DNA from: Chloroflexota bacterium
Lineage (GTDB): Bacteria > Chloroflexota > Limnocylindria > Limnocylindrales > CSP1-4
DNA length: 8,629 nucleotides
Direction: 5' to 3'
Assembly (NCBI GenBank): GCA_021812735.1
Contig: JAKAMV010000377.1
Span: 1 to 8,629 of the forward strand
Below the pieces are notes generated by a model. That model did not search any database, was not told the origin of the DNA, and saw nothing but the letters and a program-made list of their open reading frames with translations. Within the stretch, counting starts at the first letter, position 1. Every line of letters begins with the position of its first letter. Made by a program: the position numbers and the translations under genes. Of this stretch, positions 1 to 6,564 are shown piece after piece.

Positions 1-293
<293 letters not shown>

Positions 294-294
<1 letters not shown>

Positions 295-713
295 TGCACC
301 ACCGCTCGCTCGGGGCGTCCCGCCGCCTCGCGCTCGTCGCGGGGGTCCTGCTGACCCTGGGCAGCGTCCTGCCGTGGTACGAGGTCGGCGGCGACGGGGG
401 CCTCCCGGTCATCGTCTACCGCGCCTTCGACGGGAGCGGCATCCTGTGCTTCCTGGCCGGGCTCGCCACGCTGGCGCTGCTCGCCCTGCCGTACGCCATG
501 GGCGACCGCCCAACGCCGATCGACCGCGGCGTCTCGTTCGCCGTCCTCGCGATCGTGGCGATCCTCGGCATCGTGTTCTGGATCCCCAACGTGCTGTCCG
601 ACGTGTCCGGCCTGCTGCCGACGCGCTCGTACGGCTTCTGGGCGACTGCTGTCGGCGCCGTCCTGCTCGCGAGGGCGGCCTTCGAGATCTACCTCACCCC
701 CGAGCAGCGCTGA
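294..713 (+). CDS. Small four-helix membrane protein of unknown function
   Basis: I do not recognise a specific family for this 139-residue protein. Four hydrophobic segments are visible at about residues 11-28, 47-67, 79-97 and 114-132, so it is probably an integral cytoplasmic-membrane protein. The N-terminus is basic (HHRSLGASRR), which places it in the cytoplasm under the positive-inside rule. After helix 1 comes a GSVLPWYE motif; a Pro-Trp-Tyr/Ser motif at the end of the first helix is common in small uncharacterised membrane proteins of high-GC bacteria. The ATG shares its A with the TGA of the upstream hpt gene, which supports this start and suggests translational coupling, as no clear Shine-Dalgarno sequence is visible. 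It is the last gene before a convergent boundary. A purine-related role could be guessed from the neighbour, but nothing in the sequence shows it. Confidence 0.8.
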
Positions 714-741
714 GCCGGCGTCCCGGTCCCGAGAAGGCGAA

Positions 742-766
742 GGCGGGACCCGTCCCGGATCCCGCC
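742..766. terminator. Candidate bidirectional terminator hairpin between convergent genes
   Basis: In the 81-bp gap between the stop of the small membrane protein (713) and the stop of livF (795), GGCGGGA (742-748) pairs with TCCCGCC (760-766). The two Cs at 749-750 can also pair with the GG at 757-758. The position between two convergent stop codons fits a shared terminator. There is no T-tract on either strand, so if it works it is not a classical intrinsic terminator. The hairpin is seen directly; the function is inference. Confidence 0.4.
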
Positions 767-794
767 CTCGAGGCGCGTCGGCCCCTGCTCGGCG

Positions 795-1544
795 TCAGCC
801 GCCGAGGTACGCCTTCTGGACCTCGGGATCGGAGAGCAGATCCTTCGCGCCGCCCGACCGCACGATGCGGCCGGTCTGGAGCACGTAGCCGCGGTGGGCC
901 ACGCCCAGGGCCATCAGCGCGTTCTGCTCGACCAGCAGGATCGTGGTGCCCTGCTTGTTGATGTCGCGGATGACGTCGAAGATCTGCTCGACCAGGATGG
1001 GCGACAGGCCCATCGAGGGCTCGTCGAGCAGCAGGACCTTGGGGCTGGTCATGAGGGCCCGGCCGATGGCGAGCATCTGCTGCTCGCCGCCCGACAGGGT
1101 CCCGCCCGCCTGCGTGCGCCGCTCGCGGAGGCGCGGGAAGAGGTCGAACACCCGCTCGAAGTCGGCATCGACGTCGGGACCGGGGCGACGGGTGTAGGCC
1201 CCCATCTGGAGGTTCTCGCGAACCGTCATCCGGCCGAAGATTCGGCGGCCCTCGGGGGCGTGGCCGATCCCGTGGCGCACCAGGATGTGGGCCGAGACGT
1301 GGGTGACGTCCTGGCCCTCGAACTCGATCCGCCCAGACCCCGGGTGGATCAGGCCGCAGATGGTCCGCAGCGTGGTCGTCTTGCCGGCGCCGTTGGCCCC
1401 CAGCAGGGTCACGATCTCGCCGGGGAAGACGTCGAGGCTGATCCCCTGGATGGCGTGGATGTGGCCGTAGTAGGTGTGGATGTCGTGGATCTTCAGCAGC
1501 GGCTGCGCCTGGGGGGTCGCGGCCGTGGCGGCGGGGGCGGTCAT
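795..1544 (-). CDS. livF: Branched-chain amino acid type ABC transporter ATP-binding protein LivF
   Basis: One of the two cytoplasmic ATPases that drive the LIV/HAAT-type importer encoded upstream in the same operon. The protein is 249 residues, close to the usual 235-250. Walker A is GANGAGKTT (49-57), the LivF-type PEGRRIF segment is at 97-103, the ABC signature is LSGGEQQ (150-156), and Walker B with the catalytic Glu is VLLLDEPSMGL (170-180). The usual H-loop His is replaced by Gln in LLVEQNA (203-209), which is normal for LivF and separates it from LivG. The C-terminus RGYVLQTGRIVRSG...AYLGG is also typical. The ATG overlaps the livG stop as ATGA (1541-1544), indicating translational coupling and fixing the start. 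It is the last gene of the operon and ends 81 bp from a convergent gene. Substrate specificity cannot be read from the ATPase. Confidence 0.95.
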   Translation of the reverse strand: MTAPAATAATPQAQPLLKIHDIHTYYGHIHAIQGISLDVFPGEIVTLLGANGAGKTTTLRTICGLIHPGSGRIEFEGQDVTHVSAHILVRHGIGHAPEGRRIFGRMTVRENLQMGAYTRRPGPDVDADFERVFDLFPRLRERRTQAGGTLSGGEQQMLAIGRALMTSPKVLLLDEPSMGLSPILVEQIFDVIRDINKQGTTILLVEQNALMALGVAHRGYVLQTGRIVRSGGAKDLLSDPEVQKAYLGG

Positions 1545-2548
1545 GCGTTCGCCGCCTTGCCGAGATAGGCCTCGATGACCCGCGGGTCGTGGCGGACCTG
1601 CTCGGAGGTGCCCTCGGCGATCTTCTCGCCGTGGTCGAGGACGGTGATCCGGTCGCTGACGCCCATCACCACCTGCATGTCGTGCTCGATGAGCAGGATC
1701 GTCAGGCCGAGCTCCTTCCTGATCCGGCCGAACAGGATCATCATCTCGGCGGTCTCCGAGGGGTTCATGCCTGCCGTGGGCTCGTCGAGCAGGAGGAGCT
1801 TGGGCTCGCTCGCGAGGGCGCGGGCGATCTCGAGGCGGCGCTGGTCGCCGTACGCGAGGTTGCGCGCAACCTCGTCCTCCTTGCCCCGCAGGCCGACGAA
1901 CGCGAGCCAGCGCCGCGCGCTCGCGTCGGCTGCCTCCTCCTCCTGCTTGTGGCGGCCCGTCCGCAGCACGGCGTCGACCGGGGACGCATGCATCCTGCTG
2001 TGCATTCCGACCATCACGTTCTCGCGGGCGGTCATGGTCTTGAACAGCCGGATGTTCTGGAAGGTCCGGCCCAGCCCCGCCACCACCATGTCATTCGGGC
2101 GGGCGCTGCGGAAGATGCCCAGCCGGTCGAGCTGCCGCAGGTAGAACGACGGCCGGACGATCGCGGTCAGCAGGCTCCCCACCAGGAGGAGCAGCGCGAG
2201 CAGGATCAGCACGGCGGCGAACGCCGAGGACGAGGTCAGCAGGGCGCCGAGGAGCCCGACCAGCACGAGCACCAGCGTGGGGGTCACCCACGTGATGGGC
2301 TCGGCCCAGGCGCGGCGGCCGCGCGCGATCATCTCCCGGCCCGCGAAGTTGACGCTGCCCCGGGTGGGCTCGTACAGGCCGGCGATGACGTTGAAGAATG
2401 TCGTCTTGCCGGCGCCGTTGGGGCCGATGAGGCTCACGATGGCGCCCCTGGGGACGTCGAAGTCCACGGAGTTGACGGCCACGAGGCCGCCGAAGTGCTT
2501 GCTCACGCCCTTCGCGACGAGGATGGGCGGCAGTGCGATCTCGGTCAT
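1541..2548 (-). CDS. livG: Branched-chain amino acid type ABC transporter ATP-binding protein LivG with an inserted membrane hairpin
   Basis: Second ATPase of the importer. Walker A is GPNGAGKTT (42-50), the Q-loop is RTFQNIRLF (161-169), the signature is LAYGDQRR (231-238), Walker B is LLLLDEPTAG (251-260) and the H-loop is LLIEHDM (285-291). The order and the ending AYLGKA are those of LivG. At 335 residues it is about 80 longer than E. coli LivG (255). The excess lies between Walker A and the Q-loop: residues about 75-150 contain two hydrophobic helices (about 87-104 and 109-131) joined by a short Ser-rich turn and flanked by Arg-rich sequence. After it the family sequence resumes (PNDMVVAGLGRTFQN). 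The signature has Asp where LivG usually has Gln (LAYGQQRR). The reading frame is continuous and the catalytic residues are intact, so this is not a broken gene. The start overlaps the livM stop (ATGA, 2545-2548) and the stop overlaps the livF start. Confidence 0.93.
   Translation of the reverse strand: MTEIALPPILVAKGVSKHFGGLVAVNSVDFDVPRGAIVSLIGPNGAGKTTFFNVIAGLYEPTRGSVNFAGREMIARGRRAWAEPITWVTPTLVLVLVGLLGALLTSSSAFAAVLILLALLLLVGSLLTAIVRPSFYLRQLDRLGIFRSARPNDMVVAGLGRTFQNIRLFKTMTARENVMVGMHSRMHASPVDAVLRTGRHKQEEEAADASARRWLAFVGLRGKEDEVARNLAYGDQRRLEIARALASEPKLLLLDEPTAGMNPSETAEMMILFGRIRKELGLTILLIEHDMQVVMGVSDRITVLDHGEKIAEGTSEQVRHDPRVIEAYLGKAANA
2093..2332 (-). other. Transmembrane-hairpin insertion inside LivG
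   Basis: This stretch encodes LivG residues about 73-152, which are absent from ordinary LivG proteins. It reads as basic linker (ARGRRAWAEP), hydrophobic helix (TWVTPTLVLVLVGLLGALL), turn (TSSS), hydrophobic helix (AFAAVLILLALLLLVGSLL), then basic/aromatic linker (RPSFYLRQLDR). Both ends being basic fits a re-entrant or two-pass hairpin with both ends in the cytoplasm, so the surrounding ATPase fold could stay cytoplasmic. Composition is GC-rich like its surroundings and no frameshift is seen. Membrane insertion is inferred from hydrophobicity only. Confidence 0.75.
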
Positions 2549-3744
2549 GCTCCCGTCACCGCCTCACCTGCCTCCTCGGCCGCCTCTTCCTCCTCCTCGG
2601 CCGCCTCGTGGAGCTCGATCCGACGTCGGCGGCTGGGGAACAGGCCCTCCGGTCTGAGCAGCATCATCCCCACCAGGGCCAGGCCGTAGAGCAGGAACTG
2701 GAACTTGAGGAAGTTGATAGACCCGAGGTCGACCGTGCCCAGGACCGGGAGCTGGAACGTCGGCACGTTGAGCGACTGGATGAACGACCCCAGCTGCTTG
2801 AGGCCCTGGTGCTGGATCTCGAAGATCACGAACGCGCCGATGGCCACGCCCCAGATGTTGCCCATCCCGCCGAGGACGACCATGGCCAGGACGGTGAACG
2901 ACACGTCGAAGTGGAACTGCGTCGGGTCAACCACCCCGAGCTTCGAGGCGTAGAACACGCCAGCGAGACCCGATGTGGAGGCGCCGATGGCGAACGCCAG
3001 CAGTTTGGTGGACACCGTGTTGATGCCCATGCTGGCCGCGGCGAGCTCGTCCTCGCGGATGGCCACCCAGGCGCGGCCGAGCCGTGAATCCTGGAGCCGG
3101 TACAGGAGCATGAAGGCCACCGTCACAATCCCGAGCACGGTGATGAACCACGGCCACGGGTTGGTGATGGGGAAGGCGTTGATGCCGAACAGCCCGTAGG
3201 CGTTCGGCTGGGCCAGCCCCACGATGCCGTTGGTGCCCCGGGTGTAGGTGTCGGCATTGAGGGCCACGACCGGCACGATCTCGCCGAACCCGAGGGTCAC
3301 GATCGCGAGGTAGTCGCCGCGGAGGCGGAGCGTGGGGGCGCCCAGCATGACGCCGAACACGGCCGCCACGATCGCCCCGATCGCCAGCATGATCCAGAAC
3401 GGCGTCTGGAGGCCGGTGAAGGTCGAGGCCCCGTAGCCGTAGGTGTAGGCGCCGATGGCGAAGAACGCCGCGTAGCCCAGGTCGAGCAGGCCGGCGAAGC
3501 CGACCACCACGTTGAGCCCGACCGCCAGCAGGACGAACACGCCCGCGTCGGCGAAGCCGCCGACCCAGTCCTTCTGGGTGCCGAAGCCGCTGAACGGCGG
3601 CAGGACGGAGACCACCGGCAGGATGATCCCGACCAGGATGAAGCCGACGAGGATGGACAAGGACTGGTGGTGCCCGAAGACTTCCCGGATCCGGGCGATC
3701 GCCCCTCGGGCCCCGGACGGCGCCGGGCGTCGCTTGACGGTCAT
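2545..3744 (-). CDS. livM: Branched-chain amino acid type ABC transporter permease LivM
   Basis: Inner-membrane channel subunit that pairs with LivH. The protein is 399 residues. Family landmarks: GLLDLGYAAFFAIGAYTYG (85-103), LRLRGDYLAIVTLGFGEI (139-156), the cytoplasmic ATPase-contact loop GRAWVAIREDELAAASMGIN (223-242), the glycine-rich VVLGGMGNIWGVAIGA (289-304) and the closing RPEGLFPSRRRR (364-375). About eight to ten hydrophobic segments are distributed through it. The start at 3744 overlaps the livH stop (ATGA, 3741-3744) and begins a sensible basic cytoplasmic N-terminus (MTVKRRPAPSGARGAIARIR). The same frame stays open upstream to 4767, but that part is Arg/His-rich shadow of livH and is not coding. 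After the RPEGLFPS motif comes a basic cluster and then an acidic Glu/Ala tail (about 378-399), an unusual extension. The stop overlaps the livG start. Confidence 0.95.
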   Translation of the reverse strand: MTVKRRPAPSGARGAIARIREVFGHHQSLSILVGFILVGIILPVVSVLPPFSGFGTQKDWVGGFADAGVFVLLAVGLNVVVGFAGLLDLGYAAFFAIGAYTYGYGASTFTGLQTPFWIMLAIGAIVAAVFGVMLGAPTLRLRGDYLAIVTLGFGEIVPVVALNADTYTRGTNGIVGLAQPNAYGLFGINAFPITNPWPWFITVLGIVTVAFMLLYRLQDSRLGRAWVAIREDELAAASMGINTVSTKLLAFAIGASTSGLAGVFYASKLGVVDPTQFHFDVSFTVLAMVVLGGMGNIWGVAIGAFVIFEIQHQGLKQLGSFIQSLNVPTFQLPVLGTVDLGSINFLKFQFLLYGLALVGMMLLRPEGLFPSRRRRIELHEAAEEEEEAAEEAGEAVTGA

Positions 3745-4817
3745 GCCCGCTCTCCCAGCTGCTGGCCGAGGATGCCGGTGGGACGGAACACCAGGACGAG
3801 CACGAGGGTCGCGAACACGAACGCCTCGCTCCACTTCCCGTACCCGAACACGTTGCAGGTGACCTCGAGGAAGCCGATGACGAAGCCGCCGATCGCGGCG
3901 CCCGTGGTGTTGCCGATGCCGCCGAGGACCGCCGCGGTGAACGCGCGGAGCCCGCCGTAGAAGCCGATCTGGAACTGCGAGTAGCCGAGGTAAAGGCCCT
4001 GGACCACGCCCGCGGCGCCCGCCAGTGCCGACCCGATGAAGAACGTGATCGAGATCGTCTGGTTGATGTTCACGCCCATGAGCTGCGCGGCGTCGCGGTC
4101 CGCAGCGGTGGAGCGCATCGCGCGGCCCAGTCGGGTCCGGCTGATGAACAGGTGGAGCGCGGCCATCAGGGCGACCGCCATGACGATGACGAACAGGTTG
4201 ACCACGCCGATCGAGAAGAAGCCGAGGTTGAGCTGGCTGTTCGGGATCGGCCGGGGGATGGTCACGATCGAGTCGCTGATCAGAACCTCGACCACATTCT
4301 CGATGATGTAGCTGACGCCGATCGCCGTGATCAGGGGCGCCAGTCGCGGCGCGTTGCGCAGCGGGCGGTAGGCGAAGCGCTCGATGATGACGCCGATCAC
4401 GCCCATCACGACCATGGACGTGATGAAGGCGAGCACGAGCACGATCGTCAGCCAGACCGGGTCCGTGATCGGGCCCGTGACGCCCAGCGAGGTGATGACC
4501 CACCACGAGACGAACGAGCCGGCCATCCAGACGTCGCCGTGGGCGAAGTTGATGAGCTCGATGATCCCGTAGACCATCGTGTAGCCCAGCGCGACCAGGG
4601 CGTACAGCGCGCCGACCGTAAGGGCGTTGATGTACTGGTCCTGAGCGAGCCCGATGGCCCGGCCCAGCGTCATCTGCACCGTCCCCTCGGGCCCGATGAG
4701 GGTGCCGATCAGGATGATGAAGAAGGCGACGACGAGCGCGATGAGCGCGCCGATGGGCAGCCGCCACCGGCCGAGGCTCAGCCGGGACTGGGTGATGGAA
4801 CCGGACGCGGCAGTCAT
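3741..4817 (-). CDS. livH: Branched-chain amino acid type ABC transporter permease LivH
   Basis: Inner-membrane permease subunit, 358 residues from the chosen start. Diagnostic stretches are GYTMVYGIIELINFAHGD (78-95), AYRPLRNAPRLAPLITAIG (149-167), the EAA-like loop GRAMRSTAADRDAAQLMGVN (231-250), AAVLGGIGNTTGAAIGG (295-311) and FRPTGILGQ (344-352). An extra hydrophobic helix lies near the N-terminus (about 21-41), before the conserved core. The frame also offers a GTG at 4865, but that codon lies in the loop of a strong hairpin (4851-4882), and the residues it would add (RPGRSPFGDPADDRP) do not look like a permease. I therefore prefer ATG 4817, although only a weak Shine-Dalgarno (GGAT) precedes it. 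It is the second gene of the operon, 93 bp after the binding-protein stop, and overlaps livM by four bases. Confidence 0.94.
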   Translation of the reverse strand: MTAASGSITQSRLSLGRWRLPIGALIALVVAFFIILIGTLIGPEGTVQMTLGRAIGLAQDQYINALTVGALYALVALGYTMVYGIIELINFAHGDVWMAGSFVSWWVITSLGVTGPITDPVWLTIVLVLAFITSMVVMGVIGVIIERFAYRPLRNAPRLAPLITAIGVSYIIENVVEVLISDSIVTIPRPIPNSQLNLGFFSIGVVNLFVIVMAVALMAALHLFISRTRLGRAMRSTAADRDAAQLMGVNINQTISITFFIGSALAGAAGVVQGLYLGYSQFQIGFYGGLRAFTAAVLGGIGNTTGAAIGGFVIGFLEVTCNVFGYGKWSEAFVFATLVLVLVFRPTGILGQQLGERA

Positions 4818-4850
4818 CGGGCGATCATCCGCAGGATCTCCGAATGGGGA

Positions 4851-4882
4851 CCGGCCGGGGCGCACCGAGGCGCCCCGGCCGG
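4851..4882 (-). promoter_or_regulatory. Strong intercistronic hairpin between binding-protein gene and livH
   Basis: CCGGCCGGGGCG (4851-4862) and CGCCCCGGCCGG (4871-4882) are perfect 12-bp inverted copies around an 8-nt loop. The hairpin lies 28 nt after the binding-protein stop and about 33 nt before the livH ATG. On the minus strand it is followed by TCCCC rather than a T-tract. In many importer operons such a structure partly terminates transcription or protects the upstream mRNA, giving more binding protein than permease. The structure is seen; that role is inference. Confidence 0.65.
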
Positions 4883-4910
4883 TTTGAGGTCACAGACGAC
4901 GCTGCCGGAC

Positions 4911-6203
4911 CTACTGCAACGGGTTCTTGCTGAAGTCCCGCTGCTGGAGGAACTTCCAGTCCTTGGTGGACGGGTCGAAGGTGTAGTAGGAGACGATCTT
5001 CTGGCTCGTGTCGCCCGCAGCGTCGAAGCTGAAGGTGCCGAGCGCGCTCGTGTAGCTGTGGCTGGGATCCGCCACGTAGGCGCGGACGGCCTCGCGGAGG
5101 GCGGCCAGGTCGGTCACGCCCGTGCCGACGGACTTGAGGGCCTGCAGGAACACCTGGGTGCACGCGTAGGCAGCGGCCGTGTAGGCGCCCGGCTCGGTGT
5201 TGAACTTGGCCTTGTACGCCGTCGCCAGGTCAGCGGAGGACGGGCTGGCGTCGCTGGACACGTCGTGCGGGCCGGCGGTCGTGCTGTACGTGTTCGGGTC
5301 GCCAGCGGCGCCGGCGATCTGGAGGAACGAGCTCGGCACGGAGAACGCACCGTCGCTGATGCCGTCACCACCGCCGAGCGGGATGTTGGCGAGGCCCTGG
5401 TTCGCCATCTCGGCCCGGAACAGGCCGATGCCGGAGGTGGTCACACCGCCGTAGTAGACGAAGCCGGGGTTCAGGCCCTTGACGGACGTGACGTAGCTCG
5501 TGAAGTCGGTCGTGCTGTCCGGGATCCCGTCGCGCTTGACGACCTTCCCGCCCAGCTTGGCGAAGTCCTGCGCCATCACGTCGGCGAGGCCCTTGCCGTA
5601 CGTCTGCGTGTCGTCGGCGACGTAGGCGGTCGTGGCCTTGGCGATGTTGTACGCGATGTCGGCCCCCGCGGCGCCCTGGAGGTCGTCGGTGGTGGCGGTC
5701 CGGACGTAGGCGATCTTGTCGGGGTGGGTCGGGCGCAGGGTCTTCGGGTCAACGCCGCCCCAGGTCTGGGTCAGGCCCGGGTTGGTGTTGGCCGGCGAGC
5801 ACTGCATGAGGCCGGCAGCGTTGCTCACCGGGATCTCGGCCTGCGCGACGTTGGAGTTGTAGGGGCCGACGACGAACAGCACCTTGGAGTCGTTCGCCAA
5901 GGTCTGCATGTTCTTGGCGCCGGTGTTCGGGTCGTGCTTGCCGTTGAGGGCGTCGTCTTGCTGGTTGATGGTGATGTTGAAGCCCGGGACCTTGATCTGG
6001 TCGAGGGCAAGCGCCACGCCATTGGCCGTCGGAACGCCGTTCGGCGCCTCGCCACCGGTCATCGGCAGCTCGATGCCCACCTCGACGTCGATGGCGGCAC
6101 CGCCGCCGCCGCTGGCAGCCGGGCTGGCGCTCGACGAGCTGCTGCAGGCGCTGGCCACGACGGCAATGGCCGCCAGGGCCGCGCCCATCCGCGCGTACTT
6201 CAT
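4911..6203 (-). CDS. Branched-chain amino acid type ABC transporter substrate-binding lipoprotein (LivK-like)
   Basis: Extracytoplasmic ligand-binding subunit of the importer, 430 residues. The N-terminus is a lipoprotein signal: MKYARMG, hydrophobic AALAAIAVVASA, then Cys20, followed by a Ser/Ala/Gly linker (21-37) that would tether the domain to the membrane. The lipobox VASAC is slightly non-ideal, with Ala at -3. The mature part has the type I periplasmic-binding fold pattern (Peripla_BP_6-like): VEVGIELPMTGGEAPNG (40-56), VLFVVGPYNSNVAQAEIPVSNAAGLMQCSP (108-137), YVADDTQTYGKGLADVMAQDFAKLGGKVV (194-222) and FVYYGGVTTSGIGLF (248-262). ATG 6203 is chosen because GGAGG (6211-6215) precedes it by 7 nt and the signal peptide starts there; the frame is open to 6515 but the added residues are not signal-like. 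Ligand is uncertain: this family binds Leu/Ile/Val, other amino acids, amides, urea or aromatic acids. Confidence 0.93.
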   Translation of the reverse strand: MKYARMGAALAAIAVVASACSSSSSASPAASGGGGAAIDVEVGIELPMTGGEAPNGVPTANGVALALDQIKVPGFNITINQQDDALNGKHDPNTGAKNMQTLANDSKVLFVVGPYNSNVAQAEIPVSNAAGLMQCSPANTNPGLTQTWGGVDPKTLRPTHPDKIAYVRTATTDDLQGAAGADIAYNIAKATTAYVADDTQTYGKGLADVMAQDFAKLGGKVVKRDGIPDSTTDFTSYVTSVKGLNPGFVYYGGVTTSGIGLFRAEMANQGLANIPLGGGDGISDGAFSVPSSFLQIAGAAGDPNTYSTTAGPHDVSSDASPSSADLATAYKAKFNTEPGAYTAAAYACTQVFLQALKSVGTGVTDLAALREAVRAYVADPSHSYTSALGTFSFDAAGDTSQKIVSYYTFDPSTKDWKFLQQRDFSKNPLQ

Positions 6204-6206
6204 CCG

Positions 6207-6215
6207 CTCTCCTCC
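6207..6215 (-). promoter_or_regulatory. Ribosome binding site of the binding-lipoprotein gene
   Basis: On the minus strand GGAGGAGAG is read here, with the GGAGG core at 6211-6215 and 7 nt before ATG 6203. It is the best Shine-Dalgarno sequence in the operon and fixes the start of the lipoprotein over the longer open frame. Confidence 0.8.
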
Positions 6216-6326
6216 AATTCCCCTCGCGCTGCCCGCCGCCGTCGAGGCTCGGGTTGCCGGGTCGTCCCTGGCCGGGTGGACAGTCCGGCTCGGCGGAGGC
6301 GGCTCGGCGGTCGAGGGACCCATTCG

Positions 6327-6346
6327 TCCGGAGCGAGCGCTCCGGA
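6327..6346. promoter_or_regulatory. Perfect 9+2+9 palindrome, candidate operator
   Basis: TCCGGAGCG (6327-6335) and CGCTCCGGA (6338-6346) are perfect inverted half-sites with a 2-bp spacer. The site falls just downstream of the transcription start expected from the candidate minus-strand promoter (6357-6384), where a bound repressor would block transcription of the transporter operon. In RNA it could form an 8-bp stem with a 4-nt loop at the 5' end of the leader. No regulator gene is in the window, so the binding protein is unknown. Confidence 0.45.
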
Positions 6347-6356
6347 GCGATGCCGT

Positions 6357-6384
6357 ATCATAGGGACAAGCGCTGGGGATGCAA
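6357..6384 (-). promoter_or_regulatory. Candidate sigma-70-type promoter of the transporter operon
   Basis: On the minus strand, TATGAT (6357-6362) matches the -10 consensus at 5 of 6 positions. TTGCAT (6379-6384), 16 nt upstream, is a weak -35 with 3 of 6 matches. Transcription would begin near 6350, giving a leader of about 145 nt before the lipoprotein ATG. It is one of few AT-richer spots in this GC-rich gap, which adds some weight. The -10 core reads TATCAT on the plus strand, so a promoter toward the GNAT gene is possible too but has no visible -35. Confidence 0.4.
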
Positions 6385-6401
6385 GGATGCCGTTTGCATC
6401 C
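6385..6401. repeat. Inverted repeat beside the -35 element, possible regulator site
   Basis: GGATGC (6385-6390) and GCATCC (6396-6401) are perfect inverted 6-bp arms around CGTTT. The repeat abuts the candidate -35 element of the transporter promoter on its upstream side, where an activator would bind. It is short enough to occur by chance. Confidence 0.3.
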
Positions 6402-6564
6402 GGCCCCCTCGCCGGTCTGTCTCGGGATGGCTGTTCGAGCGTTGCGTCGCTCGCCTCCCGACCACTCTTTCGCGGCCAGGCGCGGGCCGCCCCGAACGGT
6501 CAACCAGATCGCCATCGGGATCCCGGCGCATCGACCGCTCGCTGAAACGAGGGACGTGCTCGGC

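Larger units (their letters stand above)
6204..6564. other. Divergent intergenic control region
   Basis: This 361-bp gap separates the minus-strand lipoprotein gene from the plus-strand GNAT gene. It holds the promoter, palindrome, inverted repeat and Shine-Dalgarno sequence listed separately. It also has a 10-bp direct repeat GGCTCGGCGG at 6287-6296 and 6301-6310. The part from about 6402 to 6548 shows nothing I can name; it stays open in the GNAT frame but does not resemble the GNAT fold, and no good plus-strand promoter is visible. Confidence 0.6.

Noticed and set aside
374..961. A 195-codon plus-strand open frame over the small membrane protein gene and the end of livF
   Set aside because: It overlaps two better-supported genes and translates to Arg/Pro-rich sequence without a domain.
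1589..2689. A 366-codon plus-strand open frame opposite livG
   Set aside because: It is antisense to a complete ATPase gene, has a biased shadow composition (Glu/His/Arg/Ala-rich) and shows no recognisable domain.
3745..4767. An upstream extension of the livM frame to 4767 (would give a 740-residue protein)
   Set aside because: The extra part is Arg/His/Pro-rich and overlaps livH in another frame. The LivM-like sequence begins at ATG 3744, which makes a clean ATGA overlap with the livH stop.
4818..4865. GTG 4865 as the livH start
   Set aside because: The codon lies in the loop of a perfect hairpin, the added 16 residues do not fit a permease N-terminus, and no Shine-Dalgarno sequence precedes it. 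ATG 4817 is preferred.
6204..6515. An N-terminal extension of the binding lipoprotein to 6515
   Set aside because: It would bury the lipoprotein signal peptide about 104 residues inside the protein. ATG 6203 has a strong Shine-Dalgarno sequence and starts the signal peptide directly.
4152..6545. A 797-codon open frame on the plus strand opposite livH and the binding-protein gene
   Set aside because: It lies antisense to two well-supported transporter genes. Its translation is Arg/Asp/Val/Gly-rich with no domain, as expected for a GC-rich shadow frame.
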